A DNA stretch of 64,000 nucleotides, taken from Sediminibacter sp. Hel_I_10 (GTDB lineage: Bacteria; Bacteroidota; Bacteroidia; Flavobacteriales; Flavobacteriaceae). The notes below the pieces were generated by a model. That model saw only the letters and a program-made list of their open reading frames with translations, made no database searches and was not told the DNA's origin. The DNA is taken from the NCBI RefSeq assembly GCF_000688335.1, contig NZ_JHZX01000001.1, positions 1,426,001 to 1,490,000 of the forward strand, given 5' to 3'. Within the stretch, counting starts at the first letter, position 1, and every line of letters starts with the position of its first letter. Made by a program: the position numbers and the translations under genes. Shown here piece after piece: positions 46,258 to 54,812 of the stretch.

Positions 46258-47376
46258 ATGAAATTAAAAATTGCTGTATTACCGGGAGATGGCATTGGGC
46301 CAGAAGTCACGTCACAAGCCGTGAAGGTTTTGAAGGCCATTGCTCAAGAGTTTGATCATTCATTTCAATTTAAATATGCTTCGGTAGGTGCCGTTGCTAT
46401 TGATGAATTTAACGATCCGTTACCTAAAAAAACATTAGATCTTTGCAAGAGCACAGATGCTATTTTATTTGGCGCTATTGGAGATCCTAGATTTGACAAC
46501 AACCCGTCTGCCAAGATAAGACCTGAACAGGGGCTGTTAAAACTGCGAAAAGAGCTAGGGCTATTTGCCAACATTCGTCCTGTTAAAGCTTACGACAACC
46601 TTTTGGATAAGTCACCTTTAAAACGACAGATCATTAAGGGTACAGATATTAGCATTTATCGCGAATTAACTGGTGGTATTTATTTTGGAGAAAAGTCATT
46701 AAGTGAAGATGGCAATACAGCTTCTGATCTCTGCGAGTATTCCCGAATGGAAATTGAGCGCATTGCCCATTTGGCATTTAAAGCAGCTCAAACTCGTAAA
46801 AACAAGGTGACTTTAGTAGATAAAGCCAACGTTTTGGAAAGCTCCCGCTTATGGCGAAGAGTCGTTACAGAAATTGCCTCAGACTATCCAGATGTGTCCT
46901 TGGATTTTCTTTTTGTGGACAATGCCGCAATGCAAATGATCTTAAATCCAAAACAGTTTGATGTGATCCTTACAGAGAACATGTTTGGTGACATTATTAG
47001 TGATGAAGCCAGCGTTATTGGTGGATCTATTGGGTTATTGGCATCTGCTTCAGTTGGCAATAAATATGCTATGTTTGAGCCCATCCATGGCTCATATCCT
47101 CAGGCTAAAAACCTTGGTATTGCCAACCCCATTGCTTCTATTTTATCGGCAGCTATGCTATTGGATCATTTTGAACTTTTTGAAGAAGCAGACCTCATTC
47201 GTGAGGGTGTTGAAAAATCGTTAAAACTCAATATCACCACGCCAGATCTTAATACCAAGTACAATCATATTAGCACCGCTAAAGTTGGTGATTTTATAGA
47301 GGATTTTATTAATAATCCTCATGACACCAATATGAATTTTAGCAACATTCACTTGGGTCAATCTACCATTATTTAA
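46258..47376 (+). CDS. leuB: 3-isopropylmalate dehydrogenase
   Basis: NAD-dependent oxidative decarboxylation in leucine synthesis. The N terminus reads IAVLPGDGIGPEV; RELTGGIYFG and the metal-binding DNAAMQMI and TENMFGDIISDEAS are present, as is GSYPQAKNLGIANP near the C terminus. 372 aa. Last gene of the operon, followed by a strong terminator. Confidence 0.96.
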   Translation: MKLKIAVLPGDGIGPEVTSQAVKVLKAIAQEFDHSFQFKYASVGAVAIDEFNDPLPKKTLDLCKSTDAILFGAIGDPRFDNNPSAKIRPEQGLLKLRKELGLFANIRPVKAYDNLLDKSPLKRQIIKGTDISIYRELTGGIYFGEKSLSEDGNTASDLCEYSRMEIERIAHLAFKAAQTRKNKVTLVDKANVLESSRLWRRVVTEIASDYPDVSLDFLFVDNAAMQMILNPKQFDVILTENMFGDIISDEASVIGGSIGLLASASVGNKYAMFEPIHGSYPQAKNLGIANPIASILSAAMLLDHFELFEEADLIREGVEKSLKLNITTPDLNTKYNHISTAKVGDFIEDFINNPHDTNMNFSNIHLGQSTII

Positions 47377-47389
47377 ATACGTCTTTAGA

Positions 47390-47436
47390 AATAAGATTTA
47401 GGGATTACCATCCCTAAATCTTATTTTCTTTTTTAT
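47390..47436 (+). terminator. Intrinsic terminator of leuACDB
   Basis: Sixteen-base-pair perfect stem between 47390-47405 and 47410-47425 with a TACC loop, followed by a T-rich tail. Starts 14 bases after the leuB stop. Confidence 0.93.
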
Positions 47437-47526
47437 ATTCAAATCCATCATTTATGTTTAATTTAGGATTACAAAAGCACTAAGCGGCATTGTAATTGCG
47501 TTACTTGGATGTAATATAAGAACCTC

Positions 47527-47967
47527 ATGAAAAAAGTAATTTTAGCATTAATGATTCTAGTCATTAATGTAGGCGCTATAAGCGCTCAAGAATGGCAAAC
47601 TGATTTTAATAAAGCGAAAACATTGGCCTCAAAAGACAACAAACCGATCATCTTGGTTTTTCAAGGTTCAGATTGGTGTGCCCCGTGTATGAAGCTAGAC
47701 AGGTCTATTTGGAGTACAGACACGTTTAAAACTTACGCCAAAGAGCACTATGTCATGCTTCAAGCTGATTTCCCTAGAAAAAATTCAAATTCCCTATCGA
47801 AAGAACAAATGGCAGCTAATGCAAAATTGGCTGAAACTTACAATACCAATGGGATATTTCCATTTGTTGTTGTTTTGGATCATAATGGAAACGTTTTAGG
47901 AGAAACAGGATACAAGAAAACCACACCCGACGCTTATATCAAAGATTTGAATGCTTTCATCAAATAA
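47527..47967 (+). CDS. Periplasmic thioredoxin-fold protein
   Basis: A 146-aa protein with a signal peptide (ending AISAQ, about residue 21) and a thioredoxin fold of the Thioredoxin_7/DUF255-like type. The redox pair is Cys51-Ala-Pro-Cys54 (GSDWCAPCMKLD), and the cis-Pro is in GIFPFVVVLD. It may reduce or form disulfides in the following secreted proteins; the DUF4266 protein has a Cys-Gly-Cys tail. Overlaps the ApbE gene by 17 bases. Confidence 0.85.
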   Translation: MKKVILALMILVINVGAISAQEWQTDFNKAKTLASKDNKPIILVFQGSDWCAPCMKLDRSIWSTDTFKTYAKEHYVMLQADFPRKNSNSLSKEQMAANAKLAETYNTNGIFPFVVVLDHNGNVLGETGYKKTTPDAYIKDLNAFIK

Positions 47968-48952
47968 TTTTAAACACTACACTTTACTTATTTTAGGCTT
48001 TTGCCTATCCATAAGTTGCTTTAGTCAGCATCCTTATAAACGTACCCTCAAGTTAATGGGGAGTCGTTTTGATATTACGGTTGTGGCAGATAATGAAGAA
48101 AAAGGACAAGCTTATATAGATACTGCAGTTGCCGAAATTACGCGCATTGAAAAGCTAATTTCATCTTGGGATCCTAATTCTCAAACTTCTGAAATCAATA
48201 GAAATGCTGGCATCAAACCTGTAAAAGTAGATGCAGAATTATTCGAACTGATTGAACGAGCTATCGGAATTTCAAGATTAACCGATGGCGCCTTTGATAT
48301 TAGCTATGCCTCCATGGATAAAATCTGGAAATTTGACGGATCAATGACCACCATGCCAGAGGCTAAAGATATTAAGGCCTCGGTTGACAAAGTGGGTTAT
48401 AAAAATATCCTTTTAAACAAAGAACTTAGTACGGTATTTCTTAAATTAGAAGGAATGAAAATTGGTTTTGGAGCTATTGGAAAAGGGTATGCTGCAGATA
48501 AAACCAAAGCGTTCCTGATATCTAAAGGTGTACCTTCGGGAATTATCAATGCTTCTGGAGATATGAATACCTGGGGAAAACAACCTAACGGTGAAGAATG
48601 GAAAGTGGCAATCACAAATCCGATGGATAAGTCCAAATCATACGGGCTTTTACCAATCACTGACGGTGCGGTTGTAACCTCTGGTAATTATGAGAAGTTT
48701 GTAGAATTTAATGGCAAACGCTATACCCATATTATTGATCCGCGCTCAGGAATGCCCTCTAGTGGCATTATTAGTGTTACCGTTTTTGCACCAAAAGCAG
48801 AACTTGCAGATGCACTAGCAACTTCGGTTTTTGTTATGGGCAAAGACGTAGGGTTGAGTAGAATTAATCAGTTTCCTAAAATAGAGTGTATCATTATTGA
48901 CGAAAAAGGTCAAGTGTTTACATCAGATAATATTAAAATTCAGAAATTATGA
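47951..48952 (+). CDS. apbE: FAD:protein FMN transferase ApbE
   Basis: Attaches FMN covalently to Ser/Thr of exported proteins, using FAD and magnesium. Signal-like hydrophobic N terminus (LLILGFCLSISCFSQ), then the family segments TVVADNEEKGQAY, GAFDISYAS, IGFGAIGKGYAADK, INASGDMNTWG and HIIDPRSGMPSSG. 333 aa, normal. The usual targets (Nqr, Rnf, other flavinylated transporters) are not nearby, so the target may be the downstream DUF3570 or DUF4266 protein. Translation starts inside the thioredoxin gene. Confidence 0.93.
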   Translation: MLSSNNFKHYTLLILGFCLSISCFSQHPYKRTLKLMGSRFDITVVADNEEKGQAYIDTAVAEITRIEKLISSWDPNSQTSEINRNAGIKPVKVDAELFELIERAIGISRLTDGAFDISYASMDKIWKFDGSMTTMPEAKDIKASVDKVGYKNILLNKELSTVFLKLEGMKIGFGAIGKGYAADKTKAFLISKGVPSGIINASGDMNTWGKQPNGEEWKVAITNPMDKSKSYGLLPITDGAVVTSGNYEKFVEFNGKRYTHIIDPRSGMPSSGIISVTVFAPKAELADALATSVFVMGKDVGLSRINQFPKIECIIIDEKGQVFTSDNIKIQKL

Positions 48953-49161
48953 TCAAAAGATTTGTCGCCATTGCTTTTATGCTAGCGTCACTCAGTTCTT
49001 GCGTCGTTGTAAAAGAATATGAGAAAATAAACCTCAATGATCCAGATATGGCGCTTTCAGATAAGAAAGCAGATCGCAACATTAGCACCGCACATTCGTA
49101 TCGCGAGGCGGCTGTTGGCGCCAATGGCGGAAAAACAGGCGGTGGATGTGGTTGTAATTAA
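48949..49161 (+). CDS. DUF4266 lipoprotein with Gly/Cys tail
   Basis: A 70-aa lipoprotein: signal with SLSSC (lipid Cys18), the conserved VKEYEKINLNDPDMALSD segment, then HSYREAAVGANGGKTGGG and the end CGCN. The family always appears beside ApbE and DUF3570 genes in my recollection. The tail could bind metal, take part in redox exchange with the neighbouring thioredoxin, or be modified. The start overlaps the apbE stop by 4 bases. Confidence 0.85.
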   Translation: MIKRFVAIAFMLASLSSCVVVKEYEKINLNDPDMALSDKKADRNISTAHSYREAAVGANGGKTGGGCGCN

Positions 49162-49205
49162 CCAACTCTATCCAATTATTAATCATACGATGCCATAACC
49201 ACAGA

Positions 49206-50534
49206 ATGAACATACTTAAAATAATTTCATTAGCGCTTGTGATGACGTCACCTTTATTAATGGTGTCTCAAGAACAAACCAAAGACTCGACCCAAGTCTA
49301 TAAGAAACGGGTTTTAGAAACCACCGAAATCGATTTTCTATCCAGCTATTATTCACAAGATGGTGATAATGCAGCCGTAAGTGGCGGCATAGGAACTGAG
49401 GAACTCACAGATGTTACTGCAACTTTTGTAGTCTCTATCCCAATGAATGATGATGATGTACTCACCATAGATGCCGGAGTATCAGCCTATACTTCAGCAT
49501 CCTCTAGCAACATTGGCCCTTTTGACGGCAGTGGGCCTGCAGATCCCTTTGTAGCCAGTTCTGGTGCTTCTGGAAGTGATCTTTGGGCTAATTTAACTGG
49601 GGCTTACAGCCATAGCTCCGATGATAGAAATGACATATGGTCTGCAAAAGTATCGGTCTCTTCAGAATACGATTATTTTTCACTTGGTTTTGGCGGGAGT
49701 TACACTAAGCTTTTCAATGAGAAAAATACAGAGGTGAGCGTCAATGCCAATATCTATGTTGACACTTGGAACGCAATTTATCCTACAGAATTAAGACCTT
49801 TTGCTGAGGGTGGCAGTGGCTTAAACAGCCAATTGTTCAATCAAAATACAATTACAGGAAACACCAATTATAATCCTATGTTTTCCGAATTTGAGAGTGA
49901 AGGAAGAAACTCCTATTCTCTCGGGTTAGGGTTTTCTCAGATTCTTCATAAAAATGTTCAGGGGTCTTTGGCTTTAGACTTAATACAGCAGCAAGGCTTG
50001 TTATCCACACCATTTCAACGGGTCTATTTTGCTGATGTTGCAGATTCTTTTATTGACAATTTTCAATTGGCTGATGCTGTTGAACAACTTCCCGACACCC
50101 GTTTTAAAGTAGCCATTGGCGGACGCTTAAATTGGTACCTTAATGAGCGATTAACGCTTCGCACGTACTACAGGTATTATTTTGATGACTGGGGAATCAA
50201 TAGCCATACCGCAAGCATTGAAGTGCCGGTAAAACTATCTGATAAATTTACGGTGTATCCATCCTACAGATTTTACAATCAAACAGCGGCAGATTATTTT
50301 GCCCCTGCCAATCAAAATCTGTCTACAGCCCCATTCTATACTTCAGATTATGATCTTTCAGAGTATAGTGCAAATCAATATGGCTTTGGAGTATCCTATA
50401 CCGATATCTTCGCAAAAGCACACCTCTGGAGTTTCGGTCTTAAGAGTATTGATCTGAAATTTTACCAATACGATAGGGACACCACCTTTAATTTTAGAAT
50501 CATCACCGCTGGCTTTAAGTTTGTGATGGATTAA
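49206..50534 (+). CDS. DUF3570 outer-membrane beta-barrel protein
   Basis: A 442-aa protein with a signal peptide (to about residue 21), then many alternating strands ending in a Phe-containing barrel strand (FRIITAGFKFVMD). The family, DUF3570, is known only by genome context. Residues 118-122 read SSGAS, similar to the Ser/Thr-Gly-Ala-Ser/Thr flavinylation motif of ApbE substrates, within a loop rich in Ser, Gly and Asp. It is the last gene of a four-gene set with thioredoxin, ApbE and DUF4266. Confidence 0.8.
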   Translation: MNILKIISLALVMTSPLLMVSQEQTKDSTQVYKKRVLETTEIDFLSSYYSQDGDNAAVSGGIGTEELTDVTATFVVSIPMNDDDVLTIDAGVSAYTSASSSNIGPFDGSGPADPFVASSGASGSDLWANLTGAYSHSSDDRNDIWSAKVSVSSEYDYFSLGFGGSYTKLFNEKNTEVSVNANIYVDTWNAIYPTELRPFAEGGSGLNSQLFNQNTITGNTNYNPMFSEFESEGRNSYSLGLGFSQILHKNVQGSLALDLIQQQGLLSTPFQRVYFADVADSFIDNFQLADAVEQLPDTRFKVAIGGRLNWYLNERLTLRTYYRYYFDDWGINSHTASIEVPVKLSDKFTVYPSYRFYNQTAADYFAPANQNLSTAPFYTSDYDLSEYSANQYGFGVSYTDIFAKAHLWSFGLKSIDLKFYQYDRDTTFNFRIITAGFKFVMD

Positions 50535-50590
50535 TCTGTGTGATTAACTCTCTGCGTTTTTCACCATTTAAATCGGCATAAAAAATGTTG

Positions 50591-50630
50591 CTCCCAATTA
50601 TTGACAGCTCGTCACTAATTGGGAGTTTAT
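50591..50630. terminator. Bidirectional terminator between DUF3570 gene and argH
   Basis: Stem CTCCCAATTA (50591-50600) with TAATTGGGAG (50616-50625), closed by an inner TGAC/GTCA pair. A T-rich tail follows on the plus strand and a run of T residues on the minus strand side. Located between convergent genes. Confidence 0.88.
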
Positions 50631-51904
50631 GATTTTGGGAACTTCTGTTTAATTTTATCTAAGCACAAATTACCAATACTACCAAGGTGAGAATGCTGTT
50701 TTGAAGTGTCTGGCCGGTAACTTCCGTCCTGAACTTGGCTACCTATCTTTTGGTAGGCCTCCCTAAAAGACATTCCGCCTTCAACCAACGTATTGATATT
50801 ATCTACTGTAAAAAGATACTGGTATTTTTCGTCGTTTAAATCGATCGCTTTTACGTTAGCCTTTTGAATGGCATAATCAAAAATATCTAAAATAGCCAAG
50901 ACATCTACAATAGCACTAATCATAGGCTCTTTTAATAGCTGAAAATCGCGATGATAGCCACTAGGCAAATTATTGGTAATGAGAACCATTTCAGAATATA
51001 ATGCTTGTACTTTATTTGCTTTACCTCGAATAAGTTCAAAGACATCTGGATTCTTTTTATGTGGCATGATGCTGCTCCCTGTGGTCAATTCATCGGGAAA
51101 AGAAATAAAACCGAAGTTTTGGCTATTGTACAAGCAGACATCCATAGCAAAACGAGACAAGGTATTACATAAACCGCCCAATGCCATGGCGATAATCCGC
51201 TCACTTTTACCGCGACTCATTTGAGCTGAAACCACATTGTACTTTAATGTTGCAAAGCCCAAAGCTTCTGTTGTAAAAGCCCTATCTATAGGAAACGAAC
51301 TGCCATATCCTGCCGCTGACCCCAGCGGGTTTTGGTCTACGGTTTGTATTGCCGCTTTCAAAACATAGACGTCATCAATTAATGTTTCAGCATAAGCTGA
51401 AAACCAAAGTCCGAACGAGGATGGCATGGCCACTTGCAAATGCGTATAACCTGGCAGCAAATGGTCTTTATGCGTTTCTGCCAATTTCAATAAGGTATTG
51501 AATAAGGTCTCCGTTTTACTGTAAATTTGGTTAAGATGCGCTTTATAAAACAACTGTAGCGCTACCAAAACTTGATCATTTCTAGAGCGTGCCGTATGAA
51601 TTTTTTTACCCACATCGCCCAAGGTCTTAGTCAATTCAAATTCTATCTTAGAATGTACGTCCTCAAATTGAGGCTCAATAACAAAGGTTCCATCTTCAAT
51701 TTCTTGAGACAATCCCTCTAAACCTTTTTCAAGTTGCTGCAATTCATCTGCAGATAAAATCTCAATCTTATGCAGCATTTTAGCATGAGCTAAGGACGCT
51801 TGTAAATCATATTTAGCAATGAACATGTCAATCTCTCGATCATTTCCTACCGTAAATTGTTCTATTTTTTTATCGATGGAAATACCTTTATCCCACAATT
51901 TCAT
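50627..51904 (-). CDS. argH: Argininosuccinate lyase
   Basis: Last step of arginine synthesis: argininosuccinate to arginine and fumarate. The fumarase-superfamily signature is GSSIMPHKKNPD. Other phrases are VGKKIHTARSRNDQV and QNPLGSAAGYGSSFPIDR. 425 aa, slightly short compared with the usual 455-465 because the C-terminal region is compact. Last gene of the operon. Confidence 0.95.
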   Translation of the reverse strand: MKLWDKGISIDKKIEQFTVGNDREIDMFIAKYDLQASLAHAKMLHKIEILSADELQQLEKGLEGLSQEIEDGTFVIEPQFEDVHSKIEFELTKTLGDVGKKIHTARSRNDQVLVALQLFYKAHLNQIYSKTETLFNTLLKLAETHKDHLLPGYTHLQVAMPSSFGLWFSAYAETLIDDVYVLKAAIQTVDQNPLGSAAGYGSSFPIDRAFTTEALGFATLKYNVVSAQMSRGKSERIIAMALGGLCNTLSRFAMDVCLYNSQNFGFISFPDELTTGSSIMPHKKNPDVFELIRGKANKVQALYSEMVLITNNLPSGYHRDFQLLKEPMISAIVDVLAILDIFDYAIQKANVKAIDLNDEKYQYLFTVDNINTLVEGGMSFREAYQKIGSQVQDGSYRPDTSKQHSHLGSIGNLCLDKIKQKFPKS

Positions 51905-51971
51905 ACGTCTTATTTTTAGTTGTATTGAAGCAAATCAAAGCTGATCTTTCGACTTTACCTGAATGTCTTTT

Positions 51972-53033
51972 CTACAATAGTGTTTCCAATAATTTTATAT
52001 AAAGTGCTATACCTTCCTCAATCTCTCTGATATAAATAAACTCATCGGCAGAATGTGATCGGGTGCTATCTCCTGGACCCAATTTTAAGGAAGGGCAAGT
52101 TAATACCGCCTGATCTGATAGTGTTGGAGAGCCATAGGTCTGCCTGCCCAGCGCTAATCCCGCTAAAACCAAGGGGTGTTCTTTTGGGATAGACGACGAG
52201 TTCAATTTGATACTTCTCGGAAGGATCACATCACAGGGAGCCTCTTTTTGAAGAATGTCAACAATCTCTTGATTTGAATACTTATCGTTCACTCTAACAT
52301 CCACAACTAATTTCACTTCAGAGGGCACCGCGTTGTGTTGTTTGCCCGCATTGATCTGGGTGACGGTCATTTTTACTTCACCTAAAGTTTCCGAAGTCTT
52401 TTTAAAACGATAATCCTGAAACCACTGTAAAACAGCAATGGTGTTATAAATAGCATTATCATCATTTGGGTGTGCCGCGTGACTTGCCGTACCCTTGACT
52501 TCTGCATCAAAGACAACCAACCCCTTTTCTGCAATGGCCAAATGCATTAACGTGGGTTCGCCAACGATAGCTACATCAATAGCTGGCAGAATTGACAGCA
52601 TGCTATTTAACCCCTTTTTACCACTGCTTTCTTCTTCAGCAGAGGCGACAATCACAAGATTATATGCTAAATTTTCTTTAGAATAAAAATAGGCAAAAGT
52701 GGCCAACAATGAGACCAAGCAGCCTCCGGCATCATTGCTTCCTAAACCAAACAGTTTTCCCGCTTCTACAATAGCCTTAAAGGGATCTTTTGTATAGCCA
52801 TTATTTGGCTTTACCGTATCATGATGAGAATTTAAAAGTAAGGTTGGCTTAGTCTCATCAAAGTACTTGTTAGTAGCCCAAATATTATTAGTTGTTCTGT
52901 TGAATGGAATGGTCTGCTTTTTAAACCAAGTTTCGATGTGGCTTGCAGTGCCATCTTCTTCCGAAGAAAATGATGGCGTCTCAATGAGTGTTCTAAGCAA
53001 TGCTATGGCATCTTGAGTGAGCTTTTCTATCAT
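51972..53033 (-). CDS. argE: N-acyl-ornithine/N-acetylcitrulline deacetylase (M20 family)
   Basis: Zinc amidohydrolase with the metal ligands His and Asp in NSHHDTVKPN, the general base Glu-Glu in ASAEEESSG, and C-terminal DQAVLTCPSLKLGPGDSTRSHSADEF. In organisms with an N-acyl-ornithine transcarbamylase the substrate is N-acyl-citrulline and not N-acetylornithine; that applies here. I place the start at the ATG overlapping the argB stop by 4 bases. Confidence 0.88.
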   Translation of the reverse strand: MIEKLTQDAIALLRTLIETPSFSSEEDGTASHIETWFKKQTIPFNRTTNNIWATNKYFDETKPTLLLNSHHDTVKPNNGYTKDPFKAIVEAGKLFGLGSNDAGGCLVSLLATFAYFYSKENLAYNLVIVASAEEESSGKKGLNSMLSILPAIDVAIVGEPTLMHLAIAEKGLVVFDAEVKGTASHAAHPNDDNAIYNTIAVLQWFQDYRFKKTSETLGEVKMTVTQINAGKQHNAVPSEVKLVVDVRVNDKYSNQEIVDILQKEAPCDVILPRSIKLNSSSIPKEHPLVLAGLALGRQTYGSPTLSDQAVLTCPSLKLGPGDSTRSHSADEFIYIREIEEGIALYIKLLETLL

Positions 53034-53806
53034 GATGTGATGGTGGTATGTTTGGCGTTTGCATTGAATAGCATTTGAGATTTCCCGATGCACACTTTTT
53101 TGACATCACGCTCTATGGCATAAAAACAGTTATTCAATTTGGGGAGCATTCCTTCAAAAATAACGCCTTCGGAAACGAGCTGGGGATAGCTTTTGCTATC
53201 AATGTGTGCTATCACGGAGGACTCATCGTCAACATCACGCAGCACTCCATTTTTTTCGAAACAATAATACAGCTCTACGTTGTATGTTGATGCAAAAGCA
53301 ATAGCCAATTCTGATGCAATGGTATCTGCATTGGTATTTAACAATTGTCCTTTTTGATCATGGGTGATGGCTGAAAATACGGGCGTAACCCCATTGTCTA
53401 GTAACAATTCCAAAACCTCTCGGTTTACTTTAATAACATCACCAGCGTAGCCGTAATCAATTGGGGTTACTGGTCTTTTTTTTGAAACAATCGTGTTGCC
53501 GTCTGCCCCAGTAAAGCCAACGGCATTGCAATGATTGGCCTGTAATTTGGCAACAAGATTTTTATTGATTTTTCCCGCATAGACCATGGTAATAATGTCT
53601 AAAGTAGCATGATCTGTAATGCGTCTCCCATCTACCATTTTGACCTCTACATGCAATTGCTCGGCTAGTTTTGTAGCAAGTTTTCCGCCGCCATGCACTA
53701 AGATCTTGGGATCTTCAATACTTGAAAAATCGATTAAAAATTGGTGCAGCGCCTCATGATCATCGATGATGTTACCTCCAATTTTTATGACTTTGAGCGT
53801 TTTCAT
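53030..53806 (-). CDS. argB: N-acetylglutamate kinase
   Basis: Amino-acid kinase fold (258 aa): KIGGNIIDDHEAL, LVHGGGKLATKLA and GFTGADGNTIVSKKR. Phosphorylates N-acetylglutamate. The N terminus lacks the extra helix known from arginine-inhibited kinases, so it is probably not feedback-inhibited; this is inferred. Confidence 0.93.
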   Translation of the reverse strand: MKTLKVIKIGGNIIDDHEALHQFLIDFSSIEDPKILVHGGGKLATKLAEQLHVEVKMVDGRRITDHATLDIITMVYAGKINKNLVAKLQANHCNAVGFTGADGNTIVSKKRPVTPIDYGYAGDVIKVNREVLELLLDNGVTPVFSAITHDQKGQLLNTNADTIASELAIAFASTYNVELYYCFEKNGVLRDVDDESSVIAHIDSKSYPQLVSEGVIFEGMLPKLNNCFYAIERDVKKVCIGKSQMLFNANAKHTTITS

Positions 53807-53831
53807 ATTCTAAGTTTTAAAGAACATCGTT

Positions 53832-54776
53832 TTAAGACAAATTCATCTGTTCTAAAATTTGCTTCAATACAATTTGCGCGGCATAGGTTCTATTATTAGC
53901 CTGATGCATCACGACCGATTGATTTCCATCTAAAACCGCATCTTCCACAACAACATTTCGTCTTACGGGCAGACAGTGCATAAATTTAGCGCGTCCCAGT
54001 TTTTTTTGAGTCATCATCCAATTGGTATCTTGACTTAAGATTTCTCCATAATGCTCATAATTACTCCAATTTTTAACATAGACAAAATCAGCATCTTTTA
54101 AGGCCTCTTCTTGATCATGATATATGGGTGTGGTTTTGGTAATGTCTGGATTCAACTCATAACCCTCAGGATGGGTAATGCTCAAATCAACCTCTAAAAG
54201 CTGCATCATTTCAACAAAGGAGTTTGCTACAGCCTGTGGTAAAGCTCTAGGGTGTGGCGCCCAAGACAATACCACTTTGGGCTTTGCCTTTTCGGTAAGT
54301 TCCGAAATTGTAATAGCGTCTGCCAATGCTTGTAAAGGATGTGCCGTGGCGCTTTCCATATTAACGATTGGCACCGTTGCATATTTCAAAAAGCTGTTGA
54401 TCACTTGTTCAGACTCGTCTTTACGCTTGTCTTTTAAGCCAGGGAATGCCCGAACAGCGATGACATCTGCATACTGAGATATCACTCTTGCTGCTTCTTT
54501 AATGTGTTCAGACGTATTAGCGTTCATGGTGGTTCCATCTTCAAATTCTAACTGCCAGGCATCATTAACATTGAGCGTCATGGTCTGCATTCCTAAATTT
54601 TTCGCTGCTTTTTCTGTACTTAAACGGGTACGCAAACTGGCGTTAAAAAAGAGCAAGACCAAGGTTTTATGTTTTCCTAAATCGATATGTTCAAAAGGGT
54701 TCATTTTCAACAAAATGGCATCCTTAATAGTATCTTGAAGGTTTGATAGGTCTGATATATTGGTGTAATTTTTCAT
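53832..54776 (-). CDS. argF': N-acetylornithine or N-succinylornithine carbamoyltransferase
   Basis: Transcarbamylase of 314 aa. The carbamoyl-phosphate motif is ASLRTRLSTEKAA in place of Ser-Thr-Arg-Thr, the form seen in the N-acyl-ornithine enzymes of Bacteroides and Xanthomonas. MESATHPLQALADA and HCLPVRRNVVVEDAV (instead of HCLPA...) also fit. The residue that decides acetyl or succinyl specificity lies in the loop around NANTSEHIKEA; here a Ser stands where the Bacteroides succinyl enzyme has Pro, so the substrate remains open. Confidence 0.88.
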   Translation of the reverse strand: MKNYTNISDLSNLQDTIKDAILLKMNPFEHIDLGKHKTLVLLFFNASLRTRLSTEKAAKNLGMQTMTLNVNDAWQLEFEDGTTMNANTSEHIKEAARVISQYADVIAVRAFPGLKDKRKDESEQVINSFLKYATVPIVNMESATAHPLQALADAITISELTEKAKPKVVLSWAPHPRALPQAVANSFVEMMQLLEVDLSITHPEGYELNPDITKTTPIYHDQEEALKDADFVYVKNWSNYEHYGEILSQDTNWMMTQKKLGRAKFMHCLPVRRNVVVEDAVLDGNQSVVMHQANNRTYAAQIVLKQILEQMNLS

Positions 54777-54812
54777 TATAAGCTTAAAAATAACTGTAGT
54801 ACTCTAAATAAA

